Assembly: GCF_039555335.1 (NCBI RefSeq)
Contig: NC_092646.1
Location: 23,042,893-23,106,892, forward strand
Length of the DNA stretch: 64,000 bases
Origin: Amphiura filiformis
Lineage: Eukaryota > Echinodermata > Ophiuroidea > Amphilepidida > Amphiuridae
Direction of reading: 5' to 3'
Position numbers and translations under genes: made by a program. Shown here one piece after another: positions 40,001 through 52,700 of the stretch; position 1 is the first letter of the stretch; each line of letters starts with the position of its first letter. Below the pieces are notes generated by a model. The model worked only from the letters and a program-made list of their open reading frames with translations, had not been told where the DNA came from and made no database searches.

Positions 40001-40682
40001 CCTACGCTACCTTCGGTCGAAATTGGAGGTCGAAGGTCAAAGGTCAAATTTTAAACTTGGTCCGATTGGGCTGTAATTAATATGGGAGATCGAGCAAAAT
40101 ATGGGGAGTGTCCTAAGCTACCTTCGGTCGAGGTCGAAGGTCAAAGGTCAAATTTTATGCAAACGGCTCCGTCAGTTTTGATCCGAGCCTCGCCAAATTC
40201 GCACAGGGGATGGAGAAAAATACGGTGAGTGTCATAAGCTACCTTCGGTCGAAATCGGAGGTCGAAGGTCAAAGGTCAAATTTTAAACTTGGTCCGATTG
40301 GGCTGTAACTCGGTGGGTGGAATCCTTGATGTGAGGGGAATGCAGAAGTCACATTTGGTTGAGATCAGTAAAAAATTGGGCTCAAAATCGGCAAAAATTT
40401 GATTTCTTTTTTGTTTTATCCAAAATCCACAGTAACCATGGCATGGCACCCTGAATGCCCTCTCTGTTAATCTATAAATAGCTCTGATGATATATGCTCT
40501 GATCATGCTGATACATGTATAGGCCTTGCAGAATATAACAACTCTTGCTATAAAACCAATGTCTTCCACTGTGGGTTTTATATTAACCCATTAAATGAAG
40601 ACACAAGTAACTATATAAATTAATTGATTTAATTAATTATCGGTAAATAAGTGATGTCATCTGCGGTCAAAAGTCATCCAAA

Positions 40683-40713
<31 letters not shown>

Positions 40714-43700
40714 ACAAACAAATGGTCATCAAAATTAATTAATTTATGTCATCCGAGGTCAAAGGTCATCAGAGGTCAAAGGTCATGTGGGCTCCGGCTA
40801 TGTTGCTGTTATGCATACGGGCATATTGAGCTTAATAATCATTTACGCATACGGGTATTAACTCTAGTTATGTAAATTACAGATTCATGTATAAATTCTT
40901 TATTTTTGTCTTAAATACACAGCTTTCAGCTGAACCACTAGCAGGCTATAATGATGTTAACACATTTATGACAATGACAAAGGTACCAAAATCTGAATTT
41001 TGATGATTTTTACAATCGTCCGAATGAGCAAATCACCGAGCAAATCACTGAATGGGCCTTTAAGTATTTTAGATATGTGTATACAATTTATATAATGGGC
41101 CATTCCAGATAAAGAGTGCACAGGGGGTATAGAGGGCGCTTATATATGCATGACTGAACACATCCCACAATGCACCCTGTCCAAATAAAATTACCATATC
41201 AAACAATGGGTTGAGCCAAGATAAACACTTGTTATGTAATCAAAATGAAACTTTGACCTTCGAGGTGAATATAAAGATCACTCTATATTATAGTGTGTGA
41301 ATACAGGCAAACACAATTGGCTGTGTGCTAATGTTGCATATTGTGTACAAGGCAAGGTACGCTTTGGCAGTGACAATTCAACAGTCTGTTTTCTCGGATT
41401 TCTACAGAATTCTACTTAAGCCTTAGGGGCCGTGCAATATAATTATGAGCCCCAGGGGTAAAATTTCTGAACGCCCAGCAAAAATCACTTACTTCCCTTC
41501 TAGGCCTGCCACAAATCTCCCCCGCCAGCCAACAAATCTCCCCCCCTTGAATTGCACATGCCAAATTTTTAGGATTTCTTGCCCATGGCATGACCATGTT
41601 GCCCCCCTCGCTCATAATTATTGCACAGCCCGTATTATACACAGTGAACATGCTGAAGATTAGTCTGTGCTGTGTTACGTGTTGCTATGGAGACCGACAC
41701 ACAACACTGTCTTAGTTTTGGAATTGGCAGGAGAGCATTAAATAACTCTTCTGGAGCCTTTCAGGAGAGCTGTTTTAAATAAGAGCATTTACGTCATTAA
41801 AATGGATTAATTGTTAAGAGAATTTATGTTCAACTAATTTAAGGAGAGCTAAAAATTGCTCTCCTATATCAGATTTAAGGAGAGCAGTAGAGAGCAATTG
41901 CCCTCGCTCTCCTCAAAAGGCAGTCCTTAGCTGTCTCATGTACCATGCAAGACTGATAATAGCTCAGCCAGGCATGGAGTGCTGAATTTTGCAACCATGC
42001 ATGCAGAACGTACAGTATATGTACGTATGGTGGTAGCCAACCAGGTATAGGTAGGCTCTAGATATAAAACATTTTTTGATAAGCTTACACATATTTCGGT
42101 CTTTTCCCCATATTTTACTCTATACTCACACGTGACAAATGTGCTTTACTCATGATAGCTGTGCAAGAATCATACATCAAAAAACTATCGAACACTGAGA
42201 AATCTAATTCATTGAATTTCGCGCAGGATGGAAACTAGTCTTGTTTGCATATCACTGACAGATATTTTACATGTCTTTCTAAGGGGCTGTGCAATAATTA
42301 TGAGCCCTGGGGAGGGTAAAATTGGGGGGGGCAAGAAATTTTGGCGAGCCAAAAGGGGGGGCAAGCTATTTTTGGCCAGCCGAGAGGGGGGGGCAAGCGA
42401 TTTTTGGCACACATTCATGGGGCGCCTTTTAAATAAATCGCTCTAAAAAGGCTTAGGAAAACAGTACAGAAACGCTTTAATATGCAAATTTTCCTGCTCG
42501 CTGCGCTTGCAACATATATCTAGACCATTTAAGGTTTGAAAATTGGGATCCCAAAAATTTGGCATGTGTAAGGGGGGGGGGCAAAGATTTTTGGCAGGCC
42601 GAGAGGGGGGGGCCAGCGATTTTTGGCGGGCCGTTCGGAAATTTTACCCCCCCGGGGGGGAAAATAATTATTGCACAGCCCCTAAATACATCGGCCTAAT
42701 CCAGTCTTTTCTGATATTTTGTGTACATATTTCTTTCCCTGCTTAGAATTATGATTACAAGTCAACTTTTTGCAGACTAACAAGAAAATATAGATTTCGT
42801 CGAGTGTGGACGTGTGTATTGCACGCTCCGGCCACGCATGTGAACCGTATGTAATTTCATCTATAGGCGTATGATGCCCTTACACCAACCGAAGCGACTG
42901 ACTTGTGAATTACAATTATTACGATCAGCATGGCAAATGAACTCAAAGATCTGATCAACAACGAGGAGTTTAAAACTTTTATGAAGGTAACATTATCAGA
43001 AGTAATGAAAGAATCTCTAGATCACCATACAACACGGATTGAAGAAATGGAGGCGAGACATTGCAAGCGTATAGAAGAAATGAATGAGAAACACACAGAA
43101 CATGTTAAACAAATGGAAAAGAAGTATAAAGAAATGGAAGCATCACAGATGAGCCGAGCACAGCATGTTGATAACAAAATCCAGAAAATGGAAGAACAAT
43201 ATACCAGACGTATCGAGCAACTGGAAGGGGAAATACATGAGTTCAGTTGCAACAACACACGAATGGAGTCTGTTTCCTCTAACCAGCAAGAGCAACTGGA
43301 TGATCTTCTCTTAGACATTGAAAACAAATCCATGGCACTGGAGAACCAGATGCAATATTCTAGGCGTAACTGCCTTCTAGTGACTGGTATACCAGAACAT
43401 AAGGGAGAGAAATCGGAAGATACTGATGAGGTGATCAAAACATTTGCGAGTGATTATCTGGGAGTTAACATCGAAGATGTGGATATTGACCGCACGCATC
43501 GTCTTGGCAAGCCACAGGCAGGGAAAAACAGACCAATTATTGTCAAATTCACCAGATATAACGCCCGCCTAGCGGTTATGAAGGAAAGAAGGAAACTCAA
43601 GGGTAAGAAAATGGGAATCCAGGAACATTTGACTTCCTTTACCCAGCACATGTTGAACATGGCAAATCAGCTCTCACAAAAAGCACCGTGGGTTAAAAAA

Positions 43701-46700
43701 GTATGGACATGGGACGGTCGTGTTACTTGTCTTGTGCAAACAAACATAGAAGTTCCAGAGAAGAAAGTGACTGTAACCTGTCAAGATGATCTCGATAGGA
43801 TCTGGAGGAAAGGCGCTGAAATGGTTAAAAGCGGGACTTTGAAGAAACAATGGAAGAGTAGAATCGGTGATGCATCCTATAACCGACCAGCACGGGAAAG
43901 CAGAGAAAAAACAGACTAATTAAGTTATTGATAACTGTGAAAGTGTGAACTTGAATGCTACAAAATTATTGACAAATGTTTGTCTTGAAGATTCAAGATA
44001 TATCAGATATAAATAATAAAATTATTAACTGTGTTCAATATTATATTCTGAAATCATTGTATATCAAAATGGCGAGCTGTAGGCCCCTATACACATGCAT
44101 GTTAAATATGGCTAAACTATAATAGTATTGTAAGGTTGTTCAATACGAAAATTCGATAAATTTCTGTACAATCATTAATCAGAGTCTTTCTCTTGATGAA
44201 TTTTATGCAATGTTATTCAATCACTATCGAGCAAATACCATAATACTATTATTACCTTTAAAACTGTTAACTGACTAAATTAGGTACCAGGGAAATGTTT
44301 TAAGTTGTTCTCACTTAATGCTAAATTGTCCTTGCTACTTAATTAATAGCAATCATGTGTAATAAAACTATTTGGTGTGTAGATTGAATGTATGCAATGC
44401 TGATCAATATTATATCGATACTCAATATTATATCGATACTCAATTATTGAATAAGCTTTAGCTCTTCACTACCCACATTTTACTTCTTAAAAACCACGAT
44501 GCGTTAAGTCTAGGATATTTTGCATGCAGGGTTTTCACCAAATTGTTTGTACATCACGTCCTATTGAGCACTCTATAATTTGATCGTACAAAATTAAGAT
44601 ATACAGTATATATACTGTTGTTGTTTTTTTTATTATTTATATTTGTTTTATAAGATTGTATGTGTGTAGACGTAAATGGCAGGTAAAGAAAAATGTATCG
44701 TTTGTAAAAAGAACATGCAAAAGAAACATCAAATTTTCTCATGTAAAATATGTAAAAACTATGTGCATAAGAAATGTATGAACCTCAGTCGAAAGGAAAT
44801 TTCGTAACTTAAAATAGATGAATATGTATGTAATAAATGTTCCAAAATCAATGATGAGAATATAGATAATGATGAGGATTCTGATGGCGATAATGACCTT
44901 ATGAATGAATCTGGAGAAACAATCCACGTATCGGATATTAATATAGACAAATATGATAAAATGATGTTTAATCCAATTAGATTTCAAAATAATAACAAAA
45001 ATGACGAATTTATTGAAATGAACAAAATACCAGAATGCAATTATTTAACACCAGAAGAATTCAGCCAAAAATATATTGATACCAATAGTGAACTCTCCAT
45101 ACTGAATGTTAACATTAGAAGTATCAAGAAAAATTTTGAAAAATTAAAAGAAAACATTAAGACCTTAAATCACGAATTTAACATCATTGGCCTATCTGAA
45201 ACTCACTTAAAAGAATCGCCATCCGAATACTTCAACTTAAATGGTTATAATATGGAATATACAAACAGAACAGAAAGAGAAAAAGGGGTGTTTGTTTATA
45301 TATTTCCACTTCAATCAAATATAAACTGAGGTCTGATCTTTGTATTTCAAACTCTAATTTTGAATCTTGTTTTGTAGAAATAGAAAGAGAAAATACACGA
45401 AATATGTTAGTAGGTGCCATTTATCGTGCACATACGAAAATTGAGCATTTCATCAAAGATATTGGTCCTATTTTTGATCAAATAACTAAAGAAAATAAGG
45501 AATGCTATCTAATGGGGGATTTTAATATAGACTTGTTAAAGGATGACTGTCACAAACAAACTCATGAGTATCTTAATCTTGTTTATTCATATTCGTTCAT
45601 GCCAACAATTTACAAACCAACTAGAATAACTGAACATAGTGCAACCATTATTGATAATATACTTACAAATAATCACAACGATGTAAACTCAGAAATAATA
45701 GTTACTGATGTCAGTGATCATCTATTAACTATAGTACTCAAAAATCGGGCAGTAAGAAAAACATCGCCTGATGAAAGAAATTACTTCTATAAGAGGAATC
45801 ATAATACTTGTAATATAAATAATTTGAAGCAAAAACTTTCCAATGTGAATTGGCATGCTGAACTGGATAATGAAGATGTAAATGATAGTTACAATAAGTT
45901 TATACATATTTTCAATAATGTATATGATGAATGTGTGCCTTTGACAAAATGCAAGAGTAATAATAAAAAAGAACCAAAATTTCCTTGGATAAGTAGAGGT
46001 CTTCTCAAAAGTATAAAAACTAAGAATAAGATGTATAAGAGGTATATACAAAAGCCATGTGATGAAACGCTTGAGTCATTCAAAACATATAGAAATAAGT
46101 TAAACACGTTAATACGAAAATCAAAAAGAGAGTATTATAAAAAGAAATTTGAATCTGTTAAATACAATCTACAAAAAACTTGGAAAACAATTATTATTGG
46201 ACGTAACAACAAAAGAAATATGCAAGCTAAATTCAAAAATGATGAAGGCGAAACGGTGTCAGATCCCCAGAAAATTTCAAATGAATTTAATGAATATTTT
46301 GTTAACATCGGACCTAAATTAGCTTCCAAGATTACAACAAATGGCAAAGAAGTACTATGATTATTTAAAGAGCCCATTAAGCAGTAGCATGTACATGAAA
46401 CCAATTGTTAATGAAGACGTTATAAAAATAATACATAAATTTAATCAAAACAAGAGTGCTGGTCACGATACTATTGGTAATTACGTGGTAAAAAGGATTG
46501 CAAAGGAAATATCGATTCCGTTAACTATCATATTCAACCTGTCTATTACTGCTGGTGTAGTACCAAATGAGTTAAAGATCGCAAAGGTAATTCCCATTTA
46601 TAAGAAAGAAAATCCAGAAGTTTTCTCCAACTATCGTCCAGTTTCTGTCCTGCCATGCTTTTCAAAAATACTTGAAAGGCTTGTATTCAACAGATGCATA

Positions 46701-49700
46701 CATTACATTGATAAATATGAAATTCTAAATGATAAGCAATTTGGCTTTAGATCTAAACATTCTACCTATATGGCTATCTTGGAATTTATTGACAAAATTA
46801 GTAATGCTGTCGAAAACAATGAGACAACTGTTGGGATTTTCTTAGATTTGTCGAAAGCCTTTGACACTATCGACCATAGTATTTTATTACATAAACTGGA
46901 ACATTATGGTTTTAGAGGAAACGTTTTAAAATGGTTTAAAGATTACTTACATAATAGAAAACAGTATGTGTATTACAATTCTTGTAAATCTGAATATAAA
47001 GATATAATATGTGGAGTACCTCAAGGCTCCATCCTAGGCCCATTATTGTTCATTTTGTATGTTAATGATATCATAAATACTTCCACCATTCTAAAATTTG
47101 TCTTGTTTGCCGATGATACTACTATAACTTATTCACATAAGGACATTGTGTCCAAATACGATCTTATCAACAATGAATTAAAAGAAGTTAATAATTGGTT
47201 TAAGGCTAATAAGCTATCAGTGAATGCAAGCAAGACTAATTATATGGTGCTTGGTACAAATCACAAAACATCACGCGTATTGTACAATGTTACTAATAAT
47301 ATTATATTAGATAATGTAATCCTGGAAAGGTTGAATAAGACCAAATTTCTTGGAGTGACAATTGATGAGAATCTAACTTGGAAATTTCATATTACCAACA
47401 TCTCAAAGAATATATCTAGAGGTGTTGGTGTAATAAACCAACTGAAACATTTTGTTCCTGAGCGAATAATGTATTCACTATATTGTACTTTAATACTTCC
47501 TTACATAAACTACGGTATCTTAGCATGGGGAAATACTTGTCAAAAATATTTGGAAAAGATTTTCAAACTTCAAAAAAAGCCCTTAGAATGATATCGAATA
47601 GTCACTTTTTAAGTCACTCAGCTCCTATTTTCAAGAATTACAATTTGCTTAATGTTTATGATAGTTATGATCTCGAACTAAGCACTTTTATGTACAAGTA
47701 TAATACCAATCAGTTACCAAAGGCCTTCAATAGTTATTTCGTTGAGCAGAGGAATCACCTCAGGTATCACACAAGAAACGCTGAAGATTACAAGATCTGT
47801 CTTACAAAAACAGAGTTTGCTAACAAAACAATAAGAACCGCCGGGCCAAGAAAATGGCATTCGATCGACAGATGCGCCAAAACGGCTACATCAGTAAAAC
47901 TCTTTAGATCCCAAATTAAAACAAACCTTATGGAAATGTACACTTAATACCTCTTAGTTTTGATTTACTTAGTTTTATTTTTCTCCCTTTTAAAACAAAA
48001 AATCGATTAAAATTAACCGATCTTTTAGCTTCTATACTATATTCACAAAATGTCAGCTTTCTTTTGCGATATACGTGAGCATATGTTATGAAATCCTAAT
48101 TTGTCTTACACTTATATTCTGCATGTTCTTTATTCATCATTTTTCCTGCTTAGTTCGTTTCTACATGAATGTATGAAAGAGGGTGGGGGGGGTGTTTGTA
48201 TGTATGTAATTGTATTTTATTAGACAAATTAAGAAACGTAGGTTAAGGTTAAGGGGGTGCTTGTTCAGGCCTTTTTGGCCTTCTGAGCATCTCCTCATTC
48301 AAATGTGTTGTTTAGCTGTTATTGTATTGTTGTATTTTGAATGAAATAAAGACTGATTGATTGATTGATTGATTAATAAAAACAAGAGCACTTTGGAATA
48401 ATCAATCCAGATATTGCATATCGAACTCAAACCATCTCTGTACTGTATACAAACTAGTCACCACCATCATATTCAAGGATATCTATTTGCCCTATTGCAT
48501 TTAAAGTAGTCCAGCTGAACAGATTTAAAATCATTTTCTCAGCATGTACTTTCACCGACACCATCCCAGTTTTAATATGGCATCAAAACAATGTATCCGA
48601 GTCACATATTTCTTGAAAAATGTAACAAATAAGCTCAATTTTTAAGAGGCCTATTTTATGGTTACACAATTTGACTCGGAAGCTTGTGGTGGTGCTCTGG
48701 TCTGGCCCTCACGTCGTCTGCTAATTATTAGTAAGTTGGGCCGGGCACTTTGTGTAAAACACATTCGCACTAACTGGATGCATCTTGGAAGGGGGGGGGG
48801 GGTGCATAGAAATTCTTCTTCTGACCAGGTTTGGTTCAATATTGCTTCATGTAATTTTAATTAGGGTTAGGATTAGGTTTAGGATTAGGATTAGCTAACA
48901 CAATTACATGGATTGACCTAAGGTTTAGACAATTATTACATTTGATTAAGTTTTTGTTCCATTTTTGAAGGGGGGGTGATTTACACAATATCTAGGTCTT
49001 CATACCAGTCTACATTTTACACCATCAAGCTGCATGGATCATTTTATAGACTTAAACCAAGAACTGGTCAATATTCCTTGTCATAGTGGACTGTTATATT
49101 CATGAGGTCAAAGTTTCATTTACTCTATTATGTAATCTTATTTGGACAGGGAGCATTGTGGGATGTGTTCAGTCATGCATAGCTAAGCGCCCTCTATAGG
49201 GAGGGTGCATGTTTTATCTGGAATGGCCCAATACAATACCTGGCCAACTGGACTGGTTGGGCAAACACCTCGCTTACCCCTGGCCAAAACGTCATCACCA
49301 CTAATACCCAGGCCTGTCTTTGCTGTATCCTCATCATTTCTTTGTGTCAACACATCAGTAGCATCATCAGAACTGATAACTTGGATTACCTAAAAGAGTT
49401 GAAACAGATAAATTTCATTATTTATTTGTTACTTTGATAAATTTTTGATTTAATGCAACAAAGGCTAATGGCACATATAAAAAAAAAGGTACTAAGCACT
49501 GGCTGCACCAGGAATTTTTTTTCTTTTCGGGGGAGGACAAAGTGAAGGGGGGGGTAAAAGTAAAATCAACAAATTTTGGCCAAAATTGTTGCAAAAAGTG
49601 AAAATTTTCGTAATTTTGGTTAAAAGTGGGGGGGTAAGAAAAATATTTAGGGGGACAAATTCACCCTTTGCCCCTACCCCCTCCCTCGAGTGGCGCCACT

Positions 49701-52700
49701 GGTACTAAATCAAAAATATAGTGGGGTAGAAATAGAGAAGAAAAATTCAATAACTTCCCCTTCATGATATTATTTCACACCAAAGTATGCTAAAGCCTTG
49801 TCACTTTTTGTATTTCCTGTCTTCAGTAGATAGCACAACTAAGCATGCTAAGTAGGGAATAGTTCATCATTGATTACCATGATTACCCACTGTGACACTA
49901 ACTTGGACAGCATTTTCAGCCTATAGTATAACGTAAATGAGGTGGAAAAGGCAAACAAAACAACCGCAAATTTGGATAATTTAGCTGTATAATGGTATAG
50001 AAAACAAATCAAGCATAATATTTTGAGTAAAATGAATCAGCTACGTAATTCCAGAAATCGGGATGTGTCATCAGTTTTTGGGTGCATCAACTTCAAAGGC
50101 ATGTTTTGCAGTTTGTCTAGTCTATCATAACCGAGAACATGAGAAACCACTCTGGTCATCAGTGGTGTGCCCCCTCCCCCCCCCCTATCGATTGCAAAAT
50201 CCCATAGGAAAATTGCCAAAAAATGGCTTGTGTCCCCTAATCAGACCCGTGCCCCCCCAATATGATGACCCACACTACCAGCCCTCGAATTAACCCACAG
50301 CACCCATGGCATTTTGCCATCGGTGCCCATCCCCACTGCCGTAATGCCCTCAAAATATGTCCTTTACCAAGGCAGTCACTTGCCGTGCCCTCTAATGAAG
50401 TTGCCGTCGGTGCCCCAGCCCTGCCCCTTCATTATAAAATCATCTATCTATCTATGTTTGTGTGTGTTTTCTTCACTTTTGAGAAATTGTTCTCAAATTT
50501 TCATCAGTTGCCATGATGCCCTCTTGAAATATTACAAACTGCCATGCTGCCTTGCCTTTTCAGTGAAAATCCAAGGCAATTATCAATTTGCCCTAAAAAA
50601 GTTGCTGTGCCCCTTCAGATCCTTAATTCTACTGCTGGTGGTCATAAGTATGCATGCTGAGTAAATCATGTAGGCCTAAGTAAATTAGGATATAAAAAAA
50701 AAATTCAAGTTCAACATATCTGTGGCTTGCTCATCTTCTGTGGTGTTCCCTATTCATTATATAATGGTCACCAACTAAATGCTGCATATAAATAATTAAA
50801 ATAAATAATAATCAGTGGCGAAGCTAGAGGTGGGCGACTTGCTCACCCTGGAAAAATCTGGGGGGAAATTTTGGAGGACAAGGGCAAAAAAGAAAGGAAA
50901 GGGGAAACGAAAAAAGAAATGGAAAAAGGAAAGGAAAGATGGAAATAAGAAAGAAAGGGAAAGGAAGAAGAGAAAGGGAAGAGGGAATTTGGGAAAGAAA
51001 AGGTCAAGAGGGAAGGAAAAGCAACAGAGAGGAAACAAGAATAATAAAAAAAGAGGGAAATGAAAAAAAGGAAGTCTAAGAGGGATGGGGTAGAAATAGG
51101 AAAAGGGGAACGAAAGATGGAAGAAGAAAATATTAATTTTATATTTTGTGCAATCTTCATCATTTGAACATTGACTTTGTGCATTGGATCCTGCTTTGTA
51201 TACATTCTGCTGCAGGTTTTTAACAAATTATCTTGTGTGCTTTTAATTATTGCCAGTGTGTATTTCATATAAATTTCTGTGTAAACTGTACGATTTAAGG
51301 TATTAAGGGTTTTTTAGTAATGTATTGGTTTGTCTTTCTTTTGTTCAGCGCCTTGAGGTGTACGCGTAAGGTGCTATAAAAATGCGGGTTTGTTGTTGTT
51401 GTTGTAAAGAAAACAACTTTTATGGGGAAGCAATTCTTGCAGAAGGGGAAGGAGTTTAGTTTAGTTTATTTATTTACCATATCAATTAACAACGCAAAGA
51501 AAATATATATATTATTATAATACATAAGGCCATCTTAATTAAATCATGTGTCTCAAAGCTGCCGCGCGCATTAGTAAAATCGTGCGCTTAGTCCTCTTTG
51601 AAAATCAAGAAATTCATTTTTGTTTTTTATCACTATCTATTTTTTTCAAACAAAAAGGCGAAAATAAATATCAAAATTTCGTATTTGATTTCAAGTTTTT
51701 GATTTTTTCGCAAACTTTGGACACGAAAATAATGAAAGAGAAGAATAATAGTTTGTAGCAGTGACTTTTTTGTCTGCTATTCCATCATTTGCAACACTGG
51801 ATATTTTTTGCACAAAATGCTTGTCCGAAATCCTGTACTGAAACATAACAAAATTAAAATTAAAAAAAAATACAGTAAAAAACACTGCATTCGGCATTAG
51901 GTTGTCAATTTCTCGCAAGCTTTGAGACACAGGATTCCATTCAGATGGCCTAATGAAAGTATGACCAAAAAAAGAGCAAAGCTCGAGTGTAAGAAAGGGG
52001 AAGAAATTGAAGATTATGAAGAGGGAAAGGATATTTAAGGAAGGGAACGGAAAGTGATTGAGAATATACTAATTGAGGGGAAGGAATTTAAGTGAGTGTA
52101 ATAATGGAAGGGGAAAGGAATGAGAGAAAGGGAAGAAATTGAAGAATATGAAGAAGACGGAAAGAGAAGGAAAATTTCAGGAAGAAAAGGGGAAGTAATT
52201 TAATGGAAGGGGAAGGAATGAGAGAAAGTGGAAGAAAGGTAAACTTAAGAAAGAAAAGGGAAAATATACGTTGGCCAAATTGAGTTCAGCATGGGAAATT
52301 GTTGCTATACATAGGCCTAGCGCCTGTCATATGTATGAAAGAACAACTCAAATTCATCATCTGTGTCTATTGAGCATGTGAGAAATAGCATGTATGAAAG
52401 AACCACCCAATTCCGTGATTTGAGTCTTGTAACACATTGATTGAAATCCAGTATGTATAAAAGTCCACTTGTAACACATTCAGTGACTTTTGATATGGGT
52501 TTAATAAAGGAACGTGTGTGGTTTATATTACATGGCAGAATGCTTATCAACATTATACATACCTGTGTGCTTTATTTTGTATTATCTTACTAGCGGTAAT
52601 CTCATTCCAACGTTGTTGTCTTTGTATGATTAAAAAAACCACCCAAGTCCAAAATTTAAAATGAACCCTTTATACAAAGTCCCTGAAATGCTAATCGTCA

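Larger units (their letters stand above)
42770..48374 (+). mobile_element. near-full-length CR1/Jockey-type LINE
   Basis: It comprises ORF1 (42930-43919), a long inter-ORF region, a broken ORF2 (44676-47947) and a 3' UTR ending in (GATT)n after 'gaaataaagact' (48343-48374). ORF order, APE-type endonuclease, RT and microsatellite-like tail fit the CR1/Jockey group. The left border is uncertain (after 42687). It is antisense within intron 2 of receptor B. No target-site duplication was found by eye. Confidence 0.85.

Noticed and set aside
39547-40080. ORFs of 64-104 codons in the DR1 repeat
   Set aside because: They arise from the tandem unit, lie in different frames in each unit, and match no protein family.
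43022-43438. Minus-strand ORF of 138 codons
   Set aside because: It is a shadow of the coiled-coil LINE ORF1, and only the plus strand shows family motifs.
50796-51268. Ser/Phe/Leu- or Lys/Arg-rich ORFs on both strands
   Set aside because: They are translation of a purine/pyrimidine tract and low complexity.
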